From Halopseudomonas pelagia (GTDB taxonomy: Bacteria > Pseudomonadota > Gammaproteobacteria > Pseudomonadales > Pseudomonadaceae): DNA of 64,000 nt. The DNA lies in contig NZ_CP033116.1 in assembly GCF_009497895.1 (NCBI RefSeq), positions 4,486,644 through 4,550,643 of the forward strand, read 5' to 3'. The notes beneath the pieces were generated by a model, which had not been told where the DNA came from, made no database searches, and saw nothing but the letters and a program-made list of their open reading frames with translations. The translations under genes were made by a program, and so were the position numbers. Positions 8,579 to 18,827 of this stretch are shown in pieces (within the stretch, counting starts at the first letter, position 1; each line of letters opens with the position of its first letter).

Positions 8579-9337
8579 TCACCAGGGAATAAGCTTGCCG
8601 TCCCAGGCGTAGAACTGGCCAGTATCTTCAGGGACCCGTTCCGCCATCACCGCCAGCAATCGTTCGGCGACGAAGTCGGCGGTGAACAGCTTGCCCTCCG
8701 GCACATTCGCCTGAAAAGGTCGCGACAGCTCGGTATCGGTGGTGCCGGGGTGCAACAGCAGACAAATTCCCTGGCGGTTCAACCGTTGCCACTCCACGGC
8801 GAAGGTGCGCAGCAGCATGTTCTGCGCTGCCTTGCTGGCGCGGTAGGCATACCAACCGCCCAGACGGTTGTCACCGATGGACCCCACCCGCGCCGACAGC
8901 GAGGCAAAGATGCAGCGGTGCTTGCCGCGCAGCAGTGGCAAGAAGGCCTTGGCGAGCAAAATCGGAATTCCCGCGTTGATAGTGAAGCTGCGCTGCAATG
9001 CGCTGAGGGATACCTGGCGCAGGGATTTTTCCGGCTGCTGCCCCTGATCCTCATGCAGAAAACCCACGGTATTGACCAACATATCCAGCCGGCTACAGCG
9101 CTCCGCCACATTGGCTGCCAAGGCCTCCAGGGCTGGCTCGTCAGCCAGGTCACCGAGCAGCGGGATCAACCTTGAGTCATTCGGCCAACCGCCCTGAGGT
9201 GCGCTTCGCGCTAACGCAAAGATCTGACCGACGTCCGTACGCAACAGCAGCTGCTGCACCAACGCCCAACCAATGCCGCGACTGGCACCGGCGACAACAA
9301 TGCAGGCCGGTCGATCCGGCGCAAAACCCAAATCCAT
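8579..9337 (-). CDS. SDR-family NAD(P)-dependent oxidoreductase
   Basis: Classical short-chain dehydrogenase of 252 residues. The cofactor loop is VVAGASRGIGWALVQQ near the N-terminus, followed by GDLADEPALEAL and an NxxG-like region (LVNTVGFLHE). The catalytic Ser is in FASLSARVGSIGDN and the YxxxK pair is in WYAYRASKAAQNM. HPGTTDTELSRPF is a substrate-loop motif. The substrate is unknown. The frame is open upstream to 9724, but the ATG at 9337 places the Rossmann glycine motif at the normal position. It is convergent with the ABC-F gene and divergent from yaiI. Confidence 0.88.
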   Translation of the reverse strand: MDLGFAPDRPACIVVAGASRGIGWALVQQLLLRTDVGQIFALARSAPQGGWPNDSRLIPLLGDLADEPALEALAANVAERCSRLDMLVNTVGFLHEDQGQQPEKSLRQVSLSALQRSFTINAGIPILLAKAFLPLLRGKHRCIFASLSARVGSIGDNRLGGWYAYRASKAAQNMLLRTFAVEWQRLNRQGICLLLHPGTTDTELSRPFQANVPEGKLFTADFVAERLLAVMAERVPEDTGQFYAWDGKLIPW

Positions 9338-9395
9338 GCTGCAACCTCCTGCGCTTTGGGGGAAACTACCCTTTTGCTCTGTGGAACCGCCCGCC

Positions 9396-9842
9396 ATGAC
9401 GCTTTGGATTGATGCTGATGCCTGCCCCCGCCCCGTACGCGATATCGTCGTGCGGGCGGCCCGGCGCCGGCAAATTGAACTGGTACTGGTCGCCAACAGC
9501 CCACAAGCGCTGCCGCCCGGCCCTGGCATCCGCCAGGTTACGGTCTCCAGCGGCGCCGATGTGGCCGACCAATACATCATCGACCATTCAGTGCCCGGCG
9601 ATTTGGTCATTACCGCCGACATCCCGCTGGCCGCGGGCCTGGTCGAACGCAAGGTCACCGCAATCAACCCGCGTGGCGAGGTGTATAACAAAGCCAACGT
9701 GGGCGAACGCCTGGCAGTGCGCAACCTGATGGACGAACTGCGCGGCGCCGGCCTGGCCGGCCGCAGCGGCCCCGCACCCTACAACGACAAGGACAAGCAG
9801 GCCTTTGCCAACTCGCTGGATCGCTTGCTGGCCAACCTCTAG
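9396..9842 (+). CDS. YaiI/YqxD family protein (DUF188)
   Basis: Conserved 148-residue protein with a PIN-like fold in related families. It begins TLWIDADACPRPVRDIV, the diagnostic start of DUF188, and contains DLVITADIPLAAGLVERK and the GEVYNKANVGERLAVRNLM segment. Aspartates of the IDADAC and ITADIP motifs resemble a metal site, but the biochemical function is not established. The ATG at 9396 is chosen over the longer upstream frame because the DUF188 motif starts right after it. Confidence 0.9.
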   Translation: MTLWIDADACPRPVRDIVVRAARRRQIELVLVANSPQALPPGPGIRQVTVSSGADVADQYIIDHSVPGDLVITADIPLAAGLVERKVTAINPRGEVYNKANVGERLAVRNLMDELRGAGLAGRSGPAPYNDKDKQAFANSLDRLLANL

Positions 9843-9880
9843 CCTCGACTCAAGCGCACCGCAGCTCATTTGCAAGAGCC

Positions 9881-10447
9881 TCATTGGATGTCACACAGAC
9901 ATGAAACGGTATCCTGATTGAGGATATTAACCCGGCGGCCAGCCAACAACGCGCTGATCACCGGCTCGATAAAACTGCTGGCCTGACTGCATTGCGCGCC
10001 ATCACTATAGGGGCCGACATAGGCGAGCTTCCCGGCGGCATCCCAGATCGCGACGGAGGGCGCGCCGGGCCAGCTTGCCCAGGCATCAGGCATAGGCCAG
10101 AACGGTAGCGTTTTCAACACCCCTGGCAGCGTCTGCGCCGAGTTCTGGCCAGAGCGTGCGAACTGCACTCCCTGACTACCAAAACGCTGAGTCATCTCAT
10201 CAACATAGCCTTGATGCCCGCCATTACATGGACACCCGCTCTGCCACACATGCAGCACCTGAACCTGACCGGGTTCGAACGGTGGCGCCACCGCTTCAGC
10301 GCCAAAATAGGCCGGCCGCTCAAAGGCCTTGAGATAGTGCGCCTCATACCACCAGAACGCCCAGGCCAGGCCGAGAATCCAGATCAACAGCAAAGCGCCA
10401 ATTACCGTGCGCTTAAGCCAGATCCGGAACGCTGATTGTGTCTGCAA
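9881..10447 (-). CDS. DUF6436 membrane-anchored thioredoxin-like protein
   Basis: 188-residue protein with one N-terminal transmembrane helix (LLLIWILGLAWAFWWY) and a periplasmic thioredoxin-like domain. The putative redox motif HVWQSGCPCNGGH is C-x-C rather than CxxC, and the extreme C-terminus carries a second CxC (VSCLCDIQ). APSVAIWDAAGKLAYVGPY resembles the strand after the cis-Pro of thioredoxins. The start is TTG at 10447, supported by a GAGG site 6 nt upstream on the minus strand; no nearby ATG fits. The function is unknown; a redox or metallochaperone role is an inference. Confidence 0.78.
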   Translation of the reverse strand: MQTQSAFRIWLKRTVIGALLLIWILGLAWAFWWYEAHYLKAFERPAYFGAEAVAPPFEPGQVQVLHVWQSGCPCNGGHQGYVDEMTQRFGSQGVQFARSGQNSAQTLPGVLKTLPFWPMPDAWASWPGAPSVAIWDAAGKLAYVGPYSDGAQCSQASSFIEPVISALLAGRRVNILNQDTVSCLCDIQ

Positions 10448-10678
10448 AAATACCTCGATAGCAGAATAACTTGCCGTTCAATTATACATTCATGGCTTGT
10501 TGTTCAATTTATTTTCGTTATTAAATGTCTTTCTGCAAACCTTTCCACAACTTGCCGCATCACGCGAAAGCAGTGCTTCCGCGAGCAATTCTTCGCAGGT
10601 ATGCTGGTCGCACAACCCTGTTGTAAGGCAAGCAAGGGATCCGGCACCTACTCGGCCGGACAAGGAAGAAACCCTCCA

Positions 10679-11911
10679 ATGCTCGGCGAACTTGATCTAA
10701 AGACCCTAGGTGTTGCCCTGTCTCTGGTCACCCTGAGCATGACCCTGTTGCTGTCAATTGCTGCCTGGCATGCCGGCAGCGAGAAGGGCCTGCGCCATTG
10801 GGCCATGGGCAACTTCGCATTGATGCTCGGCCTGCTGATGAACGTCAACCAGGATCACATCCACCACAGCCTCTCCGTCGTGCTCGCCAACGGTTTGATG
10901 ACCCTGGGCATAGGCGTGACCTGGCTCGGTGTGCGCGCATTCAAAGGCACCAGCCAGCCTCAAGCCGGGCCTATTCTAGCGGCGTTGCTGGTGATGCTGC
11001 TGCTATGGATATTCCGCTTCCATTTCGACAGCCTTACCGCCCGGCTGGGCATCGCTTCTATCGTGCTGGCGACCATGAGCCTGCTCTGCGCCCGCGAACT
11101 GCTGATCCCTGCCGAACAACCCCTGCGTACAGGCTACTGGCTGGCCGGCGGTGTTGCGCTCTTCTGCGGTCTGGGCCTGACTCTACGCGCGATTGCCAGC
11201 CTGAGCAGCCTGTCGCCCACGGTGGCAATCAGCAACAACCCACTGCAAAGCGCGACTTTACTGGGAGCCATGGTCGCGCAGATTGGCTTGGCCAGTGGCT
11301 TTATCCTGATGACCCACTATCGCACCGCCATGGCCTTGCACCGTCTGTCTGAAAGGGATGCTCTGACCGGCACCCTGAACCGGCGCAGTCTATATGAGCA
11401 GGCTTTGCAAATCTTGAGCAAGGCCAGCGAGACCAAACTCCCGGTGACGCTGATCATGCTCGATGCGGACCATTTCAAGCGTATCAATGATGAATTCGGT
11501 CATCAGACCGGCGATGCCGTGCTGTGTCATATGGTCGCACGGATACGCCAGCATCTACGCGCCAACGATTTGCTCGGTCGTTACGGTGGTGAAGAATTTA
11601 TTCTGATTCTTCCCGGCCTGGATACCGACAGTGCGACACAGGTAGCCGAACGTATCCGCCTGGGTCTGTGCAACCAGCCATGGCACGCCGAGGATACCCC
11701 GGTGCAATTAAGCATCAGCCTGGGTGTCGCCTGCTCCGACCAACAAGGCTATGTTTTCGACATTCTGCTCGGCGCCGCTGACGCCGCTTTATATCAGGCG
11801 AAAGCGCTCGGGCGTAACCGCGTGGAGCTGGCTCGACACCCCGGAACCGCGCCCAAGGATGAAATGGCATTACGCTTGCTGTCGCAATTCCGTCATAATC
11901 TGGACGTATAA
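10679..11911 (+). CDS. Membrane-bound diguanylate cyclase (GGDEF)
   Basis: Makes cyclic di-GMP from two GTP. The N-terminal ~220 residues contain about six hydrophobic segments forming an uncharacterised membrane sensor region. A GGDEF domain follows, starting at RDALTGTLNRRSLYEQ. The active site is GGEEF at residues 303-307 and an inhibitory I-site RAND (293-296) lies exactly 5 residues before it, so product inhibition is likely. There is no EAL domain. The ATG at 10679 has a good AAGGAAG site; longer upstream frames add only a non-homologous leader. The ~230-bp upstream gap shows no other gene. Confidence 0.92.
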   Translation: MLGELDLKTLGVALSLVTLSMTLLLSIAAWHAGSEKGLRHWAMGNFALMLGLLMNVNQDHIHHSLSVVLANGLMTLGIGVTWLGVRAFKGTSQPQAGPILAALLVMLLLWIFRFHFDSLTARLGIASIVLATMSLLCARELLIPAEQPLRTGYWLAGGVALFCGLGLTLRAIASLSSLSPTVAISNNPLQSATLLGAMVAQIGLASGFILMTHYRTAMALHRLSERDALTGTLNRRSLYEQALQILSKASETKLPVTLIMLDADHFKRINDEFGHQTGDAVLCHMVARIRQHLRANDLLGRYGGEEFILILPGLDTDSATQVAERIRLGLCNQPWHAEDTPVQLSISLGVACSDQQGYVFDILLGAADAALYQAKALGRNRVELARHPGTAPKDEMALRLLSQFRHNLDV

Positions 11912-11936
11912 CGTCAATCAGATAGGGACTTGGTAG

Positions 11937-12992
<1,056 letters not shown>

Positions 12993-13022
12993 ACTTATTC
13001 CGACATTCTTTTTGAGGTACTC

Positions 13023-15218
13023 ATGCAAGAGGTTACATCCGTGCGCGAAGAACTGGCCGAGATTCCCGAGACCGAAAGCGGGATCGAGGAAGCGCCAGCG
13101 CCACCTGTCTTGAGCGATCCGCCGGTGCACGCGGCGGACATCAACGTTCCTGAACTGTACATTCATCGCGAGCTTTCGCAGCTGCAGTTCAATATTCGTG
13201 TGCTCGAGCAGGCTCTGGATGAATCCTACCCATTGCTTGAACGCCTGAAATTTTTGCTGATTTTTTCCAGCAATATTGACGAGTTCTTCGAGATCCGCGT
13301 GGCCGGCCTGAAGAAACAGATCACCTTTGCCCGCGAGCAGACCGGCCCCGACGGACTTCAGCCGCAGCAGGTGTTGAGCAAGATCAGCGAGATCGCCCAT
13401 CAGCAGATCACTCGTCAATACGCGCTGCTCAACGACATGCTTTTGCCGCAACTGGCAGAGAAAGGCATTCGCTTCGTACGCCGCCACCAGTGGACGCACA
13501 AGCAGACACTCTGGGTGCGCCGCTATTTCCGCCAGGAAGTCGCGCCCATCATCAGCCCCATCGGCCTGGATCCCACGCACCCCTTCCCCTTGTTGGTAAA
13601 CAAGAGTCTGAACTTCATTGTGCAGCTGGAGGGCACCGACGCTTTTGGTCGCGATTCCGGCCTGGCGATTATCCCGGCCCCGCGCTCACTGCCGCGGCTG
13701 ATCCGCATGCCTGATGAACTCTGCTCTGGCGGCGACAACTTCGTCTTTCTGTCATCGATGATTCACGCCCACGCGGACGACCTGTTCCCCGGCATGAAAG
13801 TTTTGGGCTGTTACCAGTTCCGGCTGACGCGTAACGCCGATTTGATCGTTGACCCGGATGAAGTGGACGACCTGGCGCGCGCACTGCGCGGCGAGCTGTT
13901 GTCGCGTCGTTACGGCGACGCCGTACGCCTGGAGGTGGCCGACAACTGCCCCAAGCCGCTGACCGACTTTCTGCTCAAGCAGTTCGGCCTGAACGAATCC
14001 GAGCTGTATGAAGTAAAGGGCCCGGTAAACCTGACCCGGCTGTTCTCGATTACTGGCTTGGAAAATCATGCCGACCTGCAATTCCCGAGCTTCAGCCCCG
14101 GTATTCCGAAGCTGCTGTCCAGCGCTGACACCCTGTTCCAGGCGATCAGCAAGCAGGACATCCTGCTGCTGCACCCTTATGAGTCCTTCAGTCCGGTGGT
14201 CGATCTGCTGCGTCAGGCCGCGCAGGACACCAACGTGCTGGCGATCAAGCAGACGCTGTACCGCACCGGCGCCAACTCGGAAATCGTCAACGCCCTGGTC
14301 GAAGCGGCGAGAAACGGCAAGGAAGTCACGGTGGTGATCGAATTGCGTGCGCGCTTTGACGAGGAATCCAACCTGCAACTGGCCAGCCGCCTGCAGCAGG
14401 CCGGCGCCGTGGTCATTTATGGCGTGGTCGGCTTCAAGACCCACGCCAAGATGATGCTGATCCTGCGGCGCGAGGACAAGATCCTCAAGCGCTATGTACA
14501 CATGGGCACCGGCAACTACCACGCCGGCAACGCGCGCCTGTACACCGACTACAGCATTCTGACCTCGGACCTGGCGCTGACTGAAGATGTGCACAAGCTG
14601 TTCAACCAGTTGATCGGCATGGGCAAGACGCTGCGCATGAAGAAACTGCTGCAGGCGCCCTTCACCTTGAAGAAACGCCTGCTCGAACTGATCAACCGCG
14701 AAACGCTGACGGCGCAGGCCGGCAGGCCAGCGCATATCATTGCCAAGGCCAACGCACTGACCGATGCGAAGATCATCAAGGCGCTTTACAAGGCCTCGCA
14801 GGCAGGCGTGAAGATCGATCTGATCATCCGCGGCATGTGCTGCCTGCGCCCGGGCGTCCCAGGCGTGTCGCACAACATCAACGTGCGTTCGATCATCGGC
14901 CGCTTTCTGGAACACAGCCGAGTCTACTACTTCCTCAATGACGGTCAGGAGCAGGTGTGGATGTCCAGTGCCGACATGATGGAGCGCAACCTCGACAAGC
15001 GCGTGGAGACCTGTTTCCCGCTGGAAGGCAAAAAGCTGATCACCCGCGCCAAGCAGGAACTGCAGGTGTTCATGACAGACAATACCCAGAGCTGGATATT
15101 GCAGACTGACGGTACCTACGTGCGCAGCAGTCCGACTGGCAATCAGCTTGCCCGCAGCGCACAGAGCGCGCTGCTGGAAAAGCTGGTCGGCCTACCTCAG
15201 CGCACCGTCAACGTGTAA
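13023..15218 (+). CDS. ppk: Polyphosphate kinase 1
   Basis: Reversibly polymerises the gamma-phosphate of ATP into polyphosphate. The 731-residue enzyme has the N domain ([19 protein letters not shown]), the H domain, and two PLD-like C domains. The phospho-histidine region is [23 protein letters not shown], with [13 protein letters not shown] and [18 protein letters not shown] nearby. The first ~40 residues are acidic and variable. It starts 30 bp after hemB and its last 22 bp overlap the convergent ppx end. Confidence 0.97.
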   Translation: MQEVTSVREELAEIPETESGIEEAPAPPVLSDPPVHAADINVPELYIHRELSQLQFNIRVLEQALDESYPLLERLKFLLIFSSNIDEFFEIRVAGLKKQITFAREQTGPDGLQPQQVLSKISEIAHQQITRQYALLNDMLLPQLAEKGIRFVRRHQWTHKQTLWVRRYFRQEVAPIISPIGLDPTHPFPLLVNKSLNFIVQLEGTDAFGRDSGLAIIPAPRSLPRLIRMPDELCSGGDNFVFLSSMIHAHADDLFPGMKVLGCYQFRLTRNADLIVDPDEVDDLARALRGELLSRRYGDAVRLEVADNCPKPLTDFLLKQFGLNESELYEVKGPVNLTRLFSITGLENHADLQFPSFSPGIPKLLSSADTLFQAISKQDILLLHPYESFSPVVDLLRQAAQDTNVLAIKQTLYRTGANSEIVNALVEAARNGKEVTVVIELRARFDEESNLQLASRLQQAGAVVIYGVVGFKTHAKMMLILRREDKILKRYVHMGTGNYHAGNARLYTDYSILTSDLALTEDVHKLFNQLIGMGKTLRMKKLLQAPFTLKKRLLELINRETLTAQAGRPAHIIAKANALTDAKIIKALYKASQAGVKIDLIIRGMCCLRPGVPGVSHNINVRSIIGRFLEHSRVYYFLNDGQEQVWMSSADMMERNLDKRVETCFPLEGKKLITRAKQELQVFMTDNTQSWILQTDGTYVRSSPTGNQLARSAQSALLEKLVGLPQRTVNV

Positions 15219-16702
15219 TTGGCCTTGGCCCAGAACTGCGCTTCCTGAGCGAAGTCAGCCTGGGTCAGGGGATTGGCATCAAGCCAACCCTCGGGGAAGT
15301 GAATTTCCAGAAAGTTGTCACCCGCCTGAACCTGAAGCTCAGGCATATCCTGGTTGCCGCGAATATGGTGATACAAAATCGCCAGGCGCAGCAGCATGCA
15401 CAGGCGCAGCAGGGTGATGGCCTCATCACCCATCTCGGATAAACGCTCGGCGCTCGGCAGGTTGCGCCGGTGTCCCCATACCAGCAACGCCAAGGCCTGT
15501 TGTTCCTGGCGGGAGAACCCGGCCAGATCGGCGTGCTCAATCAGATAGGCGCCGTGCTTGTGATACTGGCTGTGCGCAATATCCAGACCCACCTCGTGGA
15601 CCCGCGCGGCCCAGCAGAGCATATTGGCGTGCTTGTCGTCATCCAGGTTCCAGTTCGCGGCGGCCTTGCCGAACAGGCTTAGCGCCTTGCTCTCGACCCT
15701 TGCCGCCTGTTCCAGATCCACGTGGCAGCGCTCCATCAGCGCGCTCAGGGTGCGCTCGCGTACGTCCTCGTGCTGATGTCGGCCGAGCAGATCGTAAAGC
15801 ACACCCTCGCGCAGCGCGCCGTCGGAGTGACTCATCACCTGAACGCCCAGGGCGTCGACAATGGCTTCGAGAATCGCCAGACCCGCCGGCAAAATCGGTT
15901 TGCGGTCAGGCTTGAGGCCGGGGATATCCAGCTTATCGACCTGGCCGGCTTTAAACAGCTTGCGCTTCAGCCAACCCAGGCCTTCGGGGGTCAGTTCGTC
16001 CTGCGTGCGTCCGCCGGATTGCACGCACTGACGGATGGTACGAATGGTGCCCGAGGCACCCACCGCTTCCTGCCAGCCAAGGCGCTGAATGGCCTGTTCA
16101 ATTTGCATCAGCTCCAGGCGCGCCGCTGTATAAGCCTGCGCATAACGGCCGGGAGTGACCTTGCCATCAGGGAAATAACGCCGGGTAAAGGACACGCAGC
16201 CCATCTGCAAACTCTCGCGCAGAATCGACTCGAAACGCTCGCCAACAATGAACTCGGTGCTGCCCCCGCCGATATCGACCACCAGCCGTTTGCCCGCGTC
16301 ATCGGCCTGGGTGTGCGAGACGCCAAGATAGATAAGGCGGGCTTCCTCACGACCGGAGACCACATCCACGCGGTGACCGATGATTTGCCGCACCTGGCGC
16401 ATGAACTGCGCCCTGTTGCGGGCTTCACGCAGTGCATTGGTGCCAACGATGCGCACCGCGCCATCAGGCAGGCCGTTGGTCAGCTGGGCAAAACGTCGCA
16501 GGCAATCAATTCCCCGCTGCATCGCCTCTTCGCTGAGCTCGCCCTGATCATTCAGGCCGGCCGCCAGTTGCACCTTCTCACCCAGACGCTCAAGGATACG
16601 TATTTCGCCATGGTCGACTTTGGCCAGCACCATATGGAAGCTGTTTGACCCCAGGTCAATTGCAGCCACCAAGGGAAAATCAGCCTGTTTTCTTTGCACC
16701 AT
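15197..16702 (-). CDS. ppx: Exopolyphosphatase (Ppx/GppA family)
   Basis: Processively hydrolyses polyphosphate, opposing Ppk. The 501-residue product has the actin-like ATPase fold: [17 protein letters not shown] (phosphate 1 loop), [32 protein letters not shown] (phosphate 2) and a C-terminal HD-like helical domain with [19 protein letters not shown]. The frame is open upstream to 16873, but the ATG at 16702 gives the family start ([19 protein letters not shown]). The tail overlaps ppk by 22 bp, so antisense transcription between the two opposing enzymes is possible. Confidence 0.96.
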   Translation of the reverse strand: MVQRKQADFPLVAAIDLGSNSFHMVLAKVDHGEIRILERLGEKVQLAAGLNDQGELSEEAMQRGIDCLRRFAQLTNGLPDGAVRIVGTNALREARNRAQFMRQVRQIIGHRVDVVSGREEARLIYLGVSHTQADDAGKRLVVDIGGGSTEFIVGERFESILRESLQMGCVSFTRRYFPDGKVTPGRYAQAYTAARLELMQIEQAIQRLGWQEAVGASGTIRTIRQCVQSGGRTQDELTPEGLGWLKRKLFKAGQVDKLDIPGLKPDRKPILPAGLAILEAIVDALGVQVMSHSDGALREGVLYDLLGRHQHEDVRERTLSALMERCHVDLEQAARVESKALSLFGKAAANWNLDDDKHANMLCWAARVHEVGLDIAHSQYHKHGAYLIEHADLAGFSRQEQQALALLVWGHRRNLPSAERLSEMGDEAITLLRLCMLLRLAILYHHIRGNQDMPELQVQAGDNFLEIHFPEGWLDANPLTQADFAQEAQFWAKANYTLTVR

Positions 16703-16794
16703 GCGCCCGCCTCGTGAGGTGTTTGTGCGAATTCTAACACCCGATGGTGACCTTGTGCCCGCCTGCTTCCACCTTCCGCTACCGGCAACGGTGA

Positions 16795-16803
16795 TGCTAT
16801 AGT
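16795..16803 (+). promoter_or_regulatory. Extended -10 promoter for trxA
   Basis: TGCTATAGT is an extended -10 motif (TGn plus TATAGT), 44 bp upstream of the trxA ATG in the divergent ppx/trxA gap. The -35 region is poor, as allowed for extended -10 promoters. A GGAGAAAC ribosome site follows downstream. Confidence 0.5.
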
Positions 16804-16847
16804 GCTCGGCAATAAGCCCTTGATCCCTTGATCCCCTGGAGAAACGA

Positions 16848-17174
16848 ATGAGTGATTTGATCGTGCATGTCACCGACGGCAGCTTCGACAGCGAAGTGCT
16901 GAAGGCAGATGGCCCCGTGCTGGTGGACTACTGGGCCGAATGGTGTGGCCCGTGCAAGATGATTGCGCCGGTGCTGGATGAGATTGCCAAGGAATACGAA
17001 GGCAAGCTGAAGATCTGCAAACTGAACATCGACGAGAACGCTGACACCCCGCCGAAATATGGCGTGCGTGGCATTCCGACGCTGATGCTGTTCAAGGGCG
17101 GCAATATCGAAGCCACCAAAGTCGGCGCGCTGTCCAAGTCGCAATTGGCTGCCTTCCTTGACAGCAACATCTGA
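16848..17174 (+). CDS. trxA: Thioredoxin 1
   Basis: General cytoplasmic dithiol reductant recycled by thioredoxin reductase. The 108-residue product has the canonical WCGPC active site (Cys33, Cys36), [20 protein letters not shown], and the cis-proline in [15 protein letters not shown]. It precedes rho, as in E. coli and P. aeruginosa, but a strong intrinsic terminator separates them. Confidence 0.98.
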   Translation: MSDLIVHVTDGSFDSEVLKADGPVLVDYWAEWCGPCKMIAPVLDEIAKEYEGKLKICKLNIDENADTPPKYGVRGIPTLMLFKGGNIEATKVGALSKSQLAAFLDSNI

Positions 17175-17182
17175 TTGATTGT

Positions 17183-17218
17183 CCCCCGACAGGATTTTTT
17201 TAGGTCGGGGGCATTTTT
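17183..17218 (+). terminator. Rho-independent terminator after trxA
   Basis: Perfect 8-bp stem CCCCCGAC (17183-17190) / GTCGGGGG (17204-17211) with a 13-nt loop, followed by a run of five T at 17214-17218. It lies 8 bp after the trxA stop codon. Confidence 0.9.
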
Positions 17219-17389
17219 CTGCTTGTCAGCTATGGACGTCATCCATCAGCAGTGCTAGATTTGCCCATCAATTCCTTGTCGCACCCTGCGGCCGTGGCTT
17301 CCCAACATCAGCCAAACCCATCGCCCCATAGCCTTATGGCGGCCTGTTACTAACCCGTCCTGCCGAAAGACACATATCCTACCGACCCT
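17219..17389 (+). promoter_or_regulatory. rho leader with C-rich, G-poor tract
   Basis: The 171-bp gap between the trxA terminator and rho contains a C-rich, G-poor stretch (about 17261-17345, with ACCC, CCC and YC dinucleotides). This resembles a rut site. Rho is known to autoregulate by attenuation in its leader in E. coli. The role here is inferred from composition only. Confidence 0.4.
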
Positions 17390-18655
17390 ATGAACCTGAC
17401 TGAACTCAAACAAAAGCCAATTACCGAACTGCTGGAAATCGCCGAACAGATGGGCCTGGAAAATATGGGCCGGTCGCGTAAACAGGACGTGATTTTCGCC
17501 ACTCTGAAGAAACACGCCAAAGGCGGTGAAGACATTCACGGTGACGGCGTACTGGAAATTCTCCAGGACGGTTTTGGTTTCCTGCGCTCCGCAGACTCTT
17601 CTTATCTGGCCGGCCCTGATGACATCTATGTCTCGCCCAGCCAGATCCGGCGTTTCAACCTGCGTACCGGTGACACCATTGCCGGCAAGATTCGCCCACC
17701 GAAAGACGGTGAACGCTATTTTGCGCTGCTGAAAGTTGATTCGATCAACTTCGACAAGCCGGAAAACACCAAGAGCAAGATCCTCTTCGAAAACCTGACG
17801 CCGCTGTTCCCGACCAAGCGTCTGACCATGGAAGCTGGTAACGGCTCCACAGAAGATCTGATGGCGCGCATCATTGATCTGTGCGCACCCATCGGCAAGG
17901 GTCAACGCGGCCTGCTGGTAGCACCACCGAAAGCCGGTAAGACGCTGATGCTGCAGAACATCGCGGCTAACATTGCACGCAACAATCCCGAGTGCCATCT
18001 GATCGTACTGCTGATCGACGAGCGTCCGGAAGAAGTGACCGAAATGCAGCGCACCGTGCGCGGTGAAGTGGTCGCATCGACCTTCGACGAGCCGCCGAGC
18101 CGTCACGTGCAAGTCGCCGAGATGGTTATCGAAAAGGCCAAGCGCCTGGTTGAGCACAAGAAAGACGTGATCATCCTGCTCGACTCCATCACCCGTCTGG
18201 CTCGCGCCTACAACACCGTGATCCCCAGCTCCGGCAAGGTATTGACAGGTGGTGTGGATGCCCACGCACTGGAAAAACCCAAGCGTTTCTTCGGCGCCGC
18301 GCGGAACATCGAGGAAGGCGGCAGCCTGACCATTATCGCCACCGCACTGGTCGATACCGGCTCGAAGATGGACGAAGTGATCTACGAGGAATTCAAAGGC
18401 ACCGGCAACATGGAGATCCACCTGGATCGCAAGATTGCCGAGAAGCGAGTATTCCCGGCGATCAACATCAACCGTTCCGGTACGCGCCGCGAAGAGTTGC
18501 TGACCAGCGAAGATGAACTGCAACGGATGTGGATCTTGCGCAAGATCCTGCACTCGATGGACGAAATCGCCGCGATTGAATTCCTCCTTGATCGTCTGAA
18601 AGACACCAAGACCAACGATGAATTCTTCCAGTCGATGAAGCGCAGCAAGAACTAA
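17390..18655 (+). CDS. rho: Transcription termination factor Rho
   Basis: Hexameric RNA-dependent ATPase that terminates transcription. The 421-residue product has the N-terminal helical domain ([20 protein letters not shown]), the cold-shock-like RNA-binding domain ([17 protein letters not shown]) and the RecA-like motor. The Walker A is [12 protein letters not shown], followed by [13 protein letters not shown], the Q-loop region and the R-loop [14 protein letters not shown]. The length is normal. Heptamer repeats begin within its stop codon. Confidence 0.98.
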   Translation: MNLTELKQKPITELLEIAEQMGLENMGRSRKQDVIFATLKKHAKGGEDIHGDGVLEILQDGFGFLRSADSSYLAGPDDIYVSPSQIRRFNLRTGDTIAGKIRPPKDGERYFALLKVDSINFDKPENTKSKILFENLTPLFPTKRLTMEAGNGSTEDLMARIIDLCAPIGKGQRGLLVAPPKAGKTLMLQNIAANIARNNPECHLIVLLIDERPEEVTEMQRTVRGEVVASTFDEPPSRHVQVAEMVIEKAKRLVEHKKDVIILLDSITRLARAYNTVIPSSGKVLTGGVDAHALEKPKRFFGAARNIEEGGSLTIIATALVDTGSKMDEVIYEEFKGTGNMEIHLDRKIAEKRVFPAININRSGTRREELLTSEDELQRMWILRKILHSMDEIAAIEFLLDRLKDTKTNDEFFQSMKRSKN

Positions 18656-18827
18656 GCTGCAAGCACCAAGCCTCAAGCTGCAACCAGCCCCGCGCTGCTT
18701 GCAGCTTGTTGCACTTTACGCCACCCGACAGGCTCTTTTGTCGGCATAATGTGCTTCCAACCAGACACCCCAGGCTGACGCAATCCCCGGACTGCTTGCA
18801 GCTTGCCGCTTGAGGCTTGAAGCTCCG
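18654..18827 (+). repeat. Heptamer (AAGCNNC) inverted repeat element between rho and ubiD
   Basis: Four tandem 7-bp units AAGCNNC run from 18654 to 18681, beginning inside the rho stop codon. Two reverse units (GCTTGNN) lie at 18697-18710 and four more at 18794-18821, ending 6 bp before the ubiD ATG. Perfect pairings include 18654-18664 with 18697-18707 and 18667-18678 with 18808-18819. A separate hairpin CCGACA/TGTCGG (18725-18730, 18739-18744) sits in the middle. The element supplies the only Shine-Dalgarno-like bases before ubiD. A relative lies at 46265-46353. Confidence 0.75.

Noticed and set aside
9338..9724. N-terminal extension of the SDR gene to 9724
   Set aside because: It would overlap the yaiI coding region, and the Rossmann motif would be far from the N-terminus. 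The ATG at 9337 fits.
16703..16873. N-terminal extension of ppx to 16873
   Set aside because: It overlaps the trxA start and promoter, and Ppx homologs start near the [10 protein letters not shown] motif.
18654..18827. CRISPR array or tandem spacer repeats
   Set aside because: Units are only 7 bp, without spacers of 30-40 bp, and face each other as inverted arrays; no cas genes are present.
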